Source of the DNA: UBA2239 sp050177075
Lineage (GTDB): Bacteria; Pseudomonadota; Gammaproteobacteria; Burkholderiales; UBA9220
Length of the DNA: 22,429 nt
NCBI GenBank assembly: GCA_050177075.1
Contig: JBFXHL010000033.1
Span: 1-22,429, forward strand
Reading direction: 5' to 3'
The notes beneath the pieces were generated by a model that did not search any database, was not told where the DNA came from, and saw only the letters and a list, made by a program, of their open reading frames with translations. A program made the translations under genes and the position numbers. Below, in pieces: positions 14,420-22,206 of this stretch. How positions within the stretch are numbered: position 1 is the stretch's first letter; each line of letters starts with the position of its first letter.

Positions 14420-15222
14420 GCCTCGACAGAGCTCTGGAAATCGTCACCGTCACGCACCCAGGGATGGTGCGTTCCCACAACGAGGACGCAGTGGTGGCCG
14501 ATGCCGCCAGGGGGTTCGCCGTGCTGGCGGATGGCATGGGAGGGTACAACGCCGGCGAGGTGGCCAGCGGCATCGCCGTCAACCTGATCTCGGAAGGCCT
14601 GCGAACCGGCCTGGACGCCGCGGGGCGCGGTCAGCCGGACATGGGGGCGCTGCTGCGGGAACAGGCGATGAAAGCCAATGGCGTCATTTATCAAACCGCC
14701 CAGAGCCAGCCGCAATGCGCCGGCATGGGGACGACCCTGGTGATGGCGCTGTTTCACGACAACCGGATTTTTACCGCCCATGTGGGGGATTCCCGCCTTT
14801 ACCGCCTGCGCGGCGAAGAGCTGGCGCAGCTTACCCGCGATCACTCGTTGTTGCAGGACCAGATCGACAGCGGCATGATAACCCCGGAAGCGGCGCGGTT
14901 GTCCCATAACCGCAACCTGGTGACGCGGGCCCTGGGGGTGGACCCCCAGGTGGACGTGGCGCTCGGCGAGCATGAAGCACGGCCCGGCGATATTTACCTG
15001 CTCTGTTCCGACGGCCTCAACGACATGGTGGAAGACGAGGATATCCGTCTTACCTTGACGGTGATGGGGCCCAACCTGCCCCTGGCGGCGGAACAGTTGA
15101 TCCAGATGGCCAACGACAATGGCGGACGGGATAACGTTTCGGTGATTCTGGTGAAGGTGCTGCAGGATTTTGCCGCTCCGCGCAACGTGTGGTCGCGTTT
15201 GCTGAGCTGGCTTGGGCTATGA
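14416..15222 (+). CDS. PP2C-type Ser/Thr protein phosphatase
   Basis: A 268-residue single-domain phosphatase (PPM family, Stp/PppA-like), expected to need two Mn or Mg ions and to reverse phosphorylation by the adjacent kinase. All family motifs are seen in order: SHNEDA, LADGMGGYNAGEVASG, GMGTTLV, AHVGDSRLYRLRG, LTRDHSLL, NLVTRALG, LCSDGLNDMV and GGRDNVSVIL, the last with the late metal-binding Asp. The start at 14416 has GGGGAGG just upstream and overlaps the kinase stop as ATGA. No signal peptide or membrane helix, so it acts in the cytoplasm, where the kinase domain also lies. Confidence 0.95.
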   Translation: MSLDRALEIVTVTHPGMVRSHNEDAVVADAARGFAVLADGMGGYNAGEVASGIAVNLISEGLRTGLDAAGRGQPDMGALLREQAMKANGVIYQTAQSQPQCAGMGTTLVMALFHDNRIFTAHVGDSRLYRLRGEELAQLTRDHSLLQDQIDSGMITPEAARLSHNRNLVTRALGVDPQVDVALGEHEARPGDIYLLCSDGLNDMVEDEDIRLTLTVMGPNLPLAAEQLIQMANDNGGRDNVSVILVKVLQDFAAPRNVWSRLLSWLGL

Positions 15223-15244
15223 AGGGCATGTTTTGGGGAAGATT

Positions 15245-16006
15245 ATGGCAAAGCTGATTTTGAGTTTGGACGGGCAAACGGTACGGGAATACCTGATCGA
15301 CAAGGAGCGGATCACCATCGGCCGCCGGCCCAGCAACGATATCCAGATCGACAATCTGGCGGTGAGCGGGGAACATGCGGTGATCACCACCATCCTCAAC
15401 GATTCCTTCCTCGAGGACCTGGACAGCACCAACGGCACCCTGGTCAACGGCGAGCCGGTCAAGAAGCATTACCTGCAGAATGACGATGTGATCGAAATCG
15501 GCAAATACCGCCTGACTTACTTCACCGGGCAGGTGGCGGCCGCGCCGGAAGCAGAACCCCAGGATTTCGAGCGCACCATGATCATCCGCTCGTCCCCCTT
15601 GGCGGCGAAGCCGGCGCCCGTGGAGGAACCCGTGGCGGCCAGCCACGCCAGTACCCAGCCGGTGAGCCGTTACGAGGAAGTGCGGACCGACGAGGAGGAG
15701 CCCGTCCCCCCAGCGGCGGTTGCCGCCAAACCCGAGGAAAACCAGCCGGTGGCGGTCATCCAGATTCTCACCGGCGCCAACGCGGGCAAGGAGCTGGAGC
15801 TGACCAAGACGCTGACCTCCCTCGGCAAGCCTGGCGTGCAGGTGGCGGTGATCACCCGCCGCCCCCAGGGCTACTTCATCACCCACGTCCAGGGGGCGAG
15901 CTTCCCCCTGGTCAACGGCCAGACGCTCGATGCCCAGGCCCACGCCCTGAACGATCACGACGTGATCGAGCTGGCCGGCATCAAGATGGAATTTTTCTTC
16001 AAATAG
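15245..16006 (+). CDS. FHA-domain phosphothreonine-binding protein
   Basis: A 253-residue protein. Residues about 1-95 form a canonical FHA domain: ITIGRRPSNDIQID, the Ser and His of VSGEHAVI, and DSTNGTLVNG, the residues that bind phosphothreonine. A linker rich in Pro, Ala and Glu (about 100-175) begins with DFERTMIIRSS, in which Thr111 is a plausible phosphosite. The C-terminal part (about 177-253) resembles a second FHA fold (IQILTGANAGKELELTKT, then FPLVNGQ and DVIEL) but lacks the GR and Ser-x-x-His binding residues. It follows the phosphatase by 22 bases. In the kinase-phosphatase-FHA sets of some type VI secretion loci the FHA protein is the phosphorylation-dependent switch; the same role is inferred here. 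Confidence 0.92.
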   Translation: MAKLILSLDGQTVREYLIDKERITIGRRPSNDIQIDNLAVSGEHAVITTILNDSFLEDLDSTNGTLVNGEPVKKHYLQNDDVIEIGKYRLTYFTGQVAAAPEAEPQDFERTMIIRSSPLAAKPAPVEEPVAASHASTQPVSRYEEVRTDEEEPVPPAAVAAKPEENQPVAVIQILTGANAGKELELTKTLTSLGKPGVQVAVITRRPQGYFITHVQGASFPLVNGQTLDAQAHALNDHDVIELAGIKMEFFFK

Positions 16007-16042
16007 GCGCCGCGCCGCGGACGGACAGGGAGAACGGGCCGG

Positions 16043-18256
16043 ATGCTGTTTAAGAGACACGCCATGCGCGTCGCCATGGGCATGCTGGTGCTGCTGGCGT
16101 TCCTGCTCGACGCGGTGGACATCCTCCCCTTGGGCTTCGTCAACCGTCTGGAGGATCTGAGCTACGACCTGCGCCTCAATCTCACCATGCCGCGGACGGT
16201 GGACCCGCGCATCGTCATCGTCGATATCGACGAAAAAAGCCTGGCGCAAGAGGGGCGTTGGCCCTGGCCGCGGGTCAAGCTGGCGAAGATGCTCGACAAC
16301 CTGTCCGACCACTACCGGGTAGCGGTGACGGGTTTCGACGTGGTGTACGCGGAACGGGACGAAAGTTCCGGCCTGAAAGTGCTCGAGGGCTTGGCGCGCA
16401 AGGACCTGAAGGGCGATGAGCGTTACCAGAGCGTTCTGACCCGCCTGCGCCCGGAACTGGACTACGACGCCCTGTTCGCCAAGAAGATCAAAGACCGCTC
16501 GGTGGTGCTCGGCTACTACTTTACCAATCAGGGCAACGTCAGCGGCGTTCTTCCTCCCCCGGTTTTTCCCGCCGGCACGTTCGCCGGCATGGGCATTCCC
16601 TTTTCCACGGTCAACGGCTACGGCGCCAACCTGCCTGAGCTGCAGAAGAACGCCGCCAGCGCCGGTTACTTCAGTTTCGAGCCGGATCGGGACGGCGTGG
16701 CGCGGCGCGTCAGCCTGCTGGTGGAATACCAAGGGGCCTATTACGAAGCCCTGTCCCTGGCCGTGGTGCGGACCCTGCTGGGCGGTCCGCCGCTGATCGC
16801 CGGCTTTCCCGCGGATGCGGGCAGTGGCGGCTACACGCTGCTGGAGTGGCTCGGCGTCGGCGACCTCAAGGTGCCCGTGGACGAGCATGTGGCCGCCCTG
16901 ATTCCCTATCGCGGGCGGCAAGCCAGCTTTCCCTACGTCTCCGCCGCCGATGTGCTGCACAACCGCGTGCCGCGCGAACTGCTGGAGGGCAAGATCGTCC
17001 TGGTGGGCACCACGGCTCCGGGCCTGATGGATTTGCGGGCGACGCCGGTATCGTCGGTGTTCCCCGGGGTGGAAGTGCATGCCAACCTCGTCGCCGGGAT
17101 GCTGGACCAGAACATCAAGTTCAAGCCGGCCTACGTTCTGGCGGTCGAGGTGCTGACCCTGCTGGCCGCCGGGCTGTTGTTGACGCTGCTGCTGCCGCTG
17201 CTGAGCCCGGTCAGGGCCAGCCTCGTGACCTTCCTGGTGCTGGGAGGCATCGTGGGGTCCAACTTCGCCGTCTGGCATTACGGCAACATGGTGCTGCCCC
17301 TGGCGGCGCCGTTGTTGATGGTCCTGCTGATCTACGTCCTCAACATGTCCTACGGTTTTTTCGTCGAATCCCGCGCCAAGCGCCAGATCACCGGGCTGTT
17401 CGGCCAGTACGTGCCTCCCGAGCTGGTGGACGAGATGAGCAAGGACCCGGAGAAATTCACCATGGAAGGCGAAAGCCGGGAAATGACGGTGCTGTTTTCC
17501 GACGTGCGCGGTTTCACCACCATTTCCGAGGGGCTGAAGCCGAAGGACCTCAGCCATCTGATGAACGAGTACATGACGCCGATGACCCGCATTATCCACA
17601 AGCATCGCGGCACCATCGACAAATACATCGGCGATGCCATCATGGCCTTCTGGGGCGCGCCCCTGGCGGACGAGGACCACGCCCTCCACGCCGTCCTGGC
17701 GGCCATGGAGATGCAGGCCGCCCTGGCGGAATTGCGGCCCCAGTTCATCGCCAAGGACTGGCCGGAAATCCGCATCGGCATCGGCATCAATACCGGCGTC
17801 ATGAGCGTCGGCAACATGGGATCCCAGTTCCGCATGGCCTATACGGTGATGGGGGATGCGGTGAACCTCGGCTCGCGCTTGGAGGGCATCACCAAACAGT
17901 ACGGCGTGGGCATCATCGTCAGCGAGCATACCCGCGACAAGGTGACGGGCGTGGTGTTCCGGGAACTGGACCGGGTGCGGGTGAAGGGCAAGGACGAGCC
18001 GGTGGCGATTTTCGAGCCCCTGGGCTTGGAGGAAGAAGTAGACAAGAAGGTTCTGGATGAACTAGATTCCTTCGAGGAAGCACTCGGCTACTACCGGGAA
18101 AGCCGCTGGGACGAGGCGGAGGCGCTCTTGCGCGAACTGGCGCAGCAAACCCCTGATTGCGCGCTCTACCAGCTTTACCTCGAGCGGGTGGCGTATTTCC
18201 GCGCCAACCCGCCGGGCGAGAACTGGGACGGCGTGTTCGTGTTCAAAACCAAATAA
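16043..18256 (+). CDS. CHASE2-domain membrane adenylate cyclase (class III)
   Basis: A 737-residue receptor cyclase. An N-terminal helix (about 10-30) leads to a CHASE2 domain (about 35-355, with SYDLRLNLTM, GRWPWPRVKL and GKIVLVGTTAPG), then three membrane helices (about 362-445), then a cytoplasmic class III cyclase domain (about 470-650). Both metal Asp residues are present (Asp487 in FSDVRGFT, Asp531 in DKYIGDAIM). Lys527 and Asp605 are the pair that selects ATP over GTP, and Asn608 and Arg612 are the transition-state residues, so it should make cAMP. A TPR-like C-terminal tail (about 668-737) ends in WDGVFVFKTK. AGGGAGA lies about nine bases before the start. It shares the CHASE2 sensor type with the kinase four genes earlier in the cluster. 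Confidence 0.95.
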   Translation: MLFKRHAMRVAMGMLVLLAFLLDAVDILPLGFVNRLEDLSYDLRLNLTMPRTVDPRIVIVDIDEKSLAQEGRWPWPRVKLAKMLDNLSDHYRVAVTGFDVVYAERDESSGLKVLEGLARKDLKGDERYQSVLTRLRPELDYDALFAKKIKDRSVVLGYYFTNQGNVSGVLPPPVFPAGTFAGMGIPFSTVNGYGANLPELQKNAASAGYFSFEPDRDGVARRVSLLVEYQGAYYEALSLAVVRTLLGGPPLIAGFPADAGSGGYTLLEWLGVGDLKVPVDEHVAALIPYRGRQASFPYVSAADVLHNRVPRELLEGKIVLVGTTAPGLMDLRATPVSSVFPGVEVHANLVAGMLDQNIKFKPAYVLAVEVLTLLAAGLLLTLLLPLLSPVRASLVTFLVLGGIVGSNFAVWHYGNMVLPLAAPLLMVLLIYVLNMSYGFFVESRAKRQITGLFGQYVPPELVDEMSKDPEKFTMEGESREMTVLFSDVRGFTTISEGLKPKDLSHLMNEYMTPMTRIIHKHRGTIDKYIGDAIMAFWGAPLADEDHALHAVLAAMEMQAALAELRPQFIAKDWPEIRIGIGINTGVMSVGNMGSQFRMAYTVMGDAVNLGSRLEGITKQYGVGIIVSEHTRDKVTGVVFRELDRVRVKGKDEPVAIFEPLGLEEEVDKKVLDELDSFEEALGYYRESRWDEAEALLRELAQQTPDCALYQLYLERVAYFRANPPGENWDGVFVFKTK

Positions 18257-18277
18257 CGACAAGCGTGGATTAAGCGG

Positions 18278-19042
18278 ATGAGACTGAAAGTACTGGGGTG
18301 CAGCGGGGGTATCGGGAGCGGGATGCGCACCACGTCCTTGCTGCTGGACGACGATATTCTCATCGACGCCGGAACGGGAGTCGGAGACCTGAGCTTCGAC
18401 GACCTGATGAAGATCGACCATGTGTTCGTGACCCATTCCCACCTCGACCATACCACCAGCATCCCATTTCTGGTGGATACGGTGGGTTTCTTTCGGGACA
18501 AGCCGATTACTGTTCACGCCCTGGAAGCCACCATCCGGATCCTGCGGGACCACATGTTCAATTGGAAACTGTGGCCGGATTTCAGCGTGATTCCTAGCGC
18601 CGAAACACCCGTCATGGTGTTCCGCTCTTTTTCCGTTGGCGAAACCTTGACGCTGGGGGGACGAAAAATCACCCCCGTCCCGGCCAATCACGTGGTGCCG
18701 GCAGTGGGTTTCCATCTCGATAGCGGCGCGGGCAGCCTGGTCTTCAGCGGCGACACCACCGTCAATGACCCCCTGTGGGAAGTCGTCAACCGCATCGGCA
18801 ATCTCCGTTATCTCATCATCGAGACGGCATTCTGCAACCGGGAAAAGGAACTGGCCGTCGCCGCCAAGCATCTGTGCCCGTCCATGCTGGCGGAGGAGTT
18901 GAAAAAGCTCAAGGTGCCGGCGGAAATCTACGTCACCCACCTGAAGCCGGGGGAGGTGGAACTGACGATGAAGGAAATCGAGCAGGATGGAGCGGCCTTC
19001 AAGCCGCGCATGCTGCAAAACAACCAGATACTGGAATTTTGA
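18278..19042 (+). CDS. Metallo-beta-lactamase-fold cyclic nucleotide phosphodiesterase (class II type)
   Basis: A 254-residue metallohydrolase. The metal motif HSHLDH (His53, His55, Asp57, His58) lies after a glycine-rich first strand (LKVLGCSGGIGSGMRTTS) and IDAGTGVG. Further ligands are likely in PANHVVPAVG, FSGDTTVND and VTHLKPGE. The HxHLDH form and early GCSGG segment resemble class II 3',5'-cyclic nucleotide phosphodiesterases (yeast Pde1, Vibrio CpdP). Placement 21 bases after an adenylate cyclase strongly suggests that it hydrolyses cAMP, which would make it the eraser of the cyclase signal. The sequence alone cannot exclude another phosphodiester substrate. No signal peptide, so cytoplasmic. 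Confidence 0.82.
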   Translation: MRLKVLGCSGGIGSGMRTTSLLLDDDILIDAGTGVGDLSFDDLMKIDHVFVTHSHLDHTTSIPFLVDTVGFFRDKPITVHALEATIRILRDHMFNWKLWPDFSVIPSAETPVMVFRSFSVGETLTLGGRKITPVPANHVVPAVGFHLDSGAGSLVFSGDTTVNDPLWEVVNRIGNLRYLIIETAFCNREKELAVAAKHLCPSMLAEELKKLKVPAEIYVTHLKPGEVELTMKEIEQDGAAFKPRMLQNNQILEF

Positions 19043-19059
19043 TAGGGAACGGGATAGAA

Positions 19060-20403
19060 ATGAAAAAGACGACGGGCGGGCTTTTGCTGCTGCTGGCCCT
19101 TTTGGGAGGGAACGGATCAGCCTGGGCCGCCGCCGATGACTTGGCCAAGGCCGCTGCCTTGCAGCGGCAAGGCAAGGCCAAGGAGGCCTATGCCTTGCTG
19201 GCGCCGCTGGAATTCGACCGCGCCGGCGATGTGGAATACGATTACATGCTGGGAGTTACCGCCCTCGACAGCGGCAAGCCGGACCGGGCGACGCTGGCCC
19301 TGGAGCGGGTCCTGGCGGTGAATCCCAACTTCGCCGGCGCGCGCCTCGACCTGGCACGTGCCTATTTTGACCTGGGCGACTATGTTCGGGCCAAAACGGA
19401 ATTCAACGTCGTCCTTGGCCAGAATCCTCCCGCCAAAGCCAAAGCCCTGTGCGAGCAATATTTGGCGGCTATCGAAGACAAGCAGAATCCCCATCCTAGC
19501 TTCACAGGCTATCTGGAAGGCTCGTTTGGCTACGATACCAACGTCAACAGCGCCGCCAATGCCAACCAGATTTACATGCCCCTGTTCGGCGCCACCTTCA
19601 CCCTTTCCTCCGCCAGCGTCGCCAGTCGCGACAATTACCTGTCCTTGGGGGGAGGCTTCGAATACAAGTATCCCCTGCGCGAAGGCTGGTCACTCCTGGC
19701 AGGTCTGGATGGAAAAAAAAGGATCAATTTCTTCAAGGATACCTTCAACACCGACACCGCGGATTTCCACGGCGGCGCCATGCTTGAGCGGGGCGACGAC
19801 ACCTACAAGCTGACGGTCAACAAGGGCGTGTTCTATCTGGACGACAAGTTCAACCGCGAAACGTCGGGGGCGGTCGGCGAATGGCGTCACAACCTCGGCC
19901 GTCGCGACCAGCTGGCCCTGTTCGGCCAGTACACCATGCTGCGCTACGGCCATGACAAGACGGGGGTGGATTTGTCTTCCCAGGACGTGAACCAGTACGT
20001 GCTCGGTGGGGGATGGATTCACGCCCTGGACGACGCCGGGCAGAAAATTCTCTTCGCCAGCCTGTACAACGGCCAGGAGCGCACCACCGGCCCGGTGGAC
20101 CGGATTGACGGCGACCAGCGTTTCTGGGGAGCGAGGGTCGGCGGCCAGATGACGTTCAGTCCCAAGCTGGATGCCTTTGCCGTGGCCGGTGTTAAGTTCG
20201 GTAACTACACTGAGAAGAATTTCCTCTTTGGCGATTACCGCAACGACGAACAATACGATCTGAGTCTCGGCATGAACTGGCGGCCGGTTCTGAATTGGAT
20301 GGTACGTCCCCAGGTAAGTTATACCCGGGTGGATTCCAACGTGGCCATCAACGATTATGACCGGGTTGACGCCTCGGTAACCGTGCGGCGGGATTTCAAA
20401 TGA
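19060..20403 (+). CDS. TPR plus beta-barrel outer-membrane protein (Slam/DUF560-like)
   Basis: About 447 residues. A signal peptide (MKKTTGGLLLLLALLGGNGS, then AWAA) is followed by a periplasmic TPR region (about 26-145, with YDYMLGVTALDSGKPDRATL and ARLDLARAYFDLGDYVRAKT). A C-terminal beta-barrel region (about 150-447) follows, made of alternating strands rich in Gly, Tyr and Phe and ending in VRRDFK, with an aromatic next to last. This TPR-then-barrel plan matches the surface lipoprotein assembly modifier (Slam, DUF560) group, which moves proteins to the cell surface; assignment to it is probable, not proven. The ATG at 19060 is chosen for its signal peptide; the open frame extends far upstream over the previous gene. 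It overlaps the next open frame by four bases. Confidence 0.8.
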   Translation: MKKTTGGLLLLLALLGGNGSAWAAADDLAKAAALQRQGKAKEAYALLAPLEFDRAGDVEYDYMLGVTALDSGKPDRATLALERVLAVNPNFAGARLDLARAYFDLGDYVRAKTEFNVVLGQNPPAKAKALCEQYLAAIEDKQNPHPSFTGYLEGSFGYDTNVNSAANANQIYMPLFGATFTLSSASVASRDNYLSLGGGFEYKYPLREGWSLLAGLDGKKRINFFKDTFNTDTADFHGGAMLERGDDTYKLTVNKGVFYLDDKFNRETSGAVGEWRHNLGRRDQLALFGQYTMLRYGHDKTGVDLSSQDVNQYVLGGGWIHALDDAGQKILFASLYNGQERTTGPVDRIDGDQRFWGARVGGQMTFSPKLDAFAVAGVKFGNYTEKNFLFGDYRNDEQYDLSLGMNWRPVLNWMVRPQVSYTRVDSNVAINDYDRVDASVTVRRDFK

Positions 20404-20429
20404 TCAGGCGTGATGAAGGAGCGAACGCC

Positions 20430-22181
20430 ATGAGGCGGAAGAATTTCGGGTGGTTGGCGTTGGGGCTGGTGCTCCAGCTGTTGTTCGTTTCTCTGGCCGA
20501 AGCGGCGGCGGGGCGCTTTCAGTTCGTGGTCGGCGAAGTGAAGGTGCTGGACGCGGCAGGCAAGGAGCGCCCCGCCCGCAAGGGTGGCGAGGTTAACGAA
20601 GGGGAGTCCATTTTCTCCGGGGCTTCCGGCACGGCGCAAATCCTGCTGGCGGACGGCGGCATTCTCGCGGTGCGTCCCGATACCCGGATGAAGATCGACG
20701 AGTACAAGTTCGACGGCAAGGACGACGGCAGCGAGCGCAGTTTCTTCTCCATCGTGAAGGGCGGTTTCCGTTCCATCACCGGCCTCATCGGCAAGAAGCA
20801 CAAGGAAAACTACGGCATCAAGACCCCGTCGGCCACCATCGGCATCCGCGGCACCGACAGCGAGACGGTGCACGTGGTGACCCCCCTCCCCGGGGTGCCG
20901 GAGGGTACCTACAACAAGGTGAATACCGGCGCCACGGTGATGAACGGCACGGTGATCAATCCCAATCAGGTGGGCTATACCCCCAACCTCCAGACCCCGG
21001 CCGTCATCCTACCGGCGATGCCGCCGATTTTCGAGGCGGCAAAGCCGGGGCAGGGGCAGAAAAAGGAAGAGAAGGACAACGGGGAGAAGAAGGCGCAGCA
21101 GGGGGATAAAAAAGACCAGCAGCAGAACGGTGAGGACGGTAGCAAGAAAAACGCCTCTTCCTCCTCGCAGGATAGTCAGCAAGATAGTGGTCAGGCCGCT
21201 TCCGACAATGGTTCGACGTCCTCAACCTCTTCTACCAGTAGCCCGATCACGACGACAGCAGCTTCGACAGTAACGGCCCCTCCGCCGGCCACGACTACCA
21301 TTGTTACCGGCGGCACGGTTACTAGTGGTGGGGTTGCTCCGGCCGCTTCATATGTTGATGCTCCTTACGGTTACGGTGGCGTGGGGTCGGAAATTTCCTG
21401 GCGCACCGAATGCGTGGGCTCTCCCACCTGTACCTCATACACTGGCTACTGGGCCGGGGCGGGCGCGATTGTCCGGGAGGCGGGGAAAACCCAGACCATG
21501 CTGGTCAATTCGGCAACCGGGATGCCCATTCTCCTGGCAGAGCAGGATACCTACGACAATTTCCAGTATTCGGCGGGGACGGCCGCTGTCTACGGTTATG
21601 GTTCGACGACGCTTCCCACGGGGGAAAAAGTGGCATGGGGGCGTTATGTTGGGGCCGATTCCATGGTGGACAAAGACGGTATAGCACGGGACCCATTGGT
21701 GATGAACTTGGCCTGGGCCAGCTCTGTCTTGACTTATCTTGAGGCGAATAACTACGTCAATTCACTGGCGGCGAACAAGTCCTTTTCCACTCTTGTCGGT
21801 GGGTCGGTAACGGATGAACTGGGCAATGTGTATTCCACCCTCAGTGGGGCCTTGACGATAAATTATCCGACTAAGGATATTTCACTTAGCATTTCCGCTT
21901 CGACGAGTGGCAGGTCATGGAGCCTGAGCTATGGCAACTCCGGAGAAGGAATACAGCAGTTCTATGGTGGTGGTTGCACAACAGGTCCCTGCGGACTGGG
22001 CTTGCTATCGAGTTCTACCTATGACGCTGGATCGACTATCAATATCCTCGCAGCGGGTGGCAAGGGTGAGGCCCATGGTGTCTTGATCGGTTCCGGCTCT
22101 ACTGTGAACGGGGCGCTGACTTCGTTCAGCGCCACGGTACCTGGAACTGCTGCCATCAGCGGGGCGATCGTGCTCAAATAA
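20430..22181 (+). CDS. Exported FecR-domain protein with C-terminal beta-rich domain
   Basis: About 583 residues. Signal peptide MRRKNFGWLALGLVLQLLFV ends near SLAEAAA. Residues about 25-140 are a FecR domain (VVGEVKVLDAAGKERPARKG, LLADGGILAVRPDTRMKI, then IKTPSATIGIRGTD). Next comes a low-complexity linker (about 205-290): first Lys/Glu/Gln, then Ser/Thr-rich. The C-terminal half (about 320-583) is beta-rich and Gly/Ser/Thr-rich, with VAWGRYV, GNVYSTLSGALTINY and two Cys pairs (ECVGSPTC, GCTTGPC), and resembles the small barrels of Slam substrates by pattern only. AAGGAG (20416-20421) supports the ATG at 20430; an ATG at 20400 overlapping the previous stop would add ten residues. The C-terminal half has visibly lower GC than the genes around it. 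There is no lipobox. Confidence 0.82.
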   Translation: MRRKNFGWLALGLVLQLLFVSLAEAAAGRFQFVVGEVKVLDAAGKERPARKGGEVNEGESIFSGASGTAQILLADGGILAVRPDTRMKIDEYKFDGKDDGSERSFFSIVKGGFRSITGLIGKKHKENYGIKTPSATIGIRGTDSETVHVVTPLPGVPEGTYNKVNTGATVMNGTVINPNQVGYTPNLQTPAVILPAMPPIFEAAKPGQGQKKEEKDNGEKKAQQGDKKDQQQNGEDGSKKNASSSSQDSQQDSGQAASDNGSTSSTSSTSSPITTTAASTVTAPPPATTTIVTGGTVTSGGVAPAASYVDAPYGYGGVGSEISWRTECVGSPTCTSYTGYWAGAGAIVREAGKTQTMLVNSATGMPILLAEQDTYDNFQYSAGTAAVYGYGSTTLPTGEKVAWGRYVGADSMVDKDGIARDPLVMNLAWASSVLTYLEANNYVNSLAANKSFSTLVGGSVTDELGNVYSTLSGALTINYPTKDISLSISASTSGRSWSLSYGNSGEGIQQFYGGGCTTGPCGLGLLSSSTYDAGSTINILAAGGKGEAHGVLIGSGSTVNGALTSFSATVPGTAAISGAIVLK

Positions 22182-22206
22182 CGGGCGCAACAGTGGAAGA
22201 AAAGCA

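Noticed and set aside
15050..17929. Long open frame (959 codons) on the minus strand
   Set aside because: It lies opposite the FHA and cyclase genes, is dominated by His, Gln, Gly, Arg and Val as expected from reversed GC-rich codons, and has no recognisable domain. The same holds for 11897-14263 and 751-2286.
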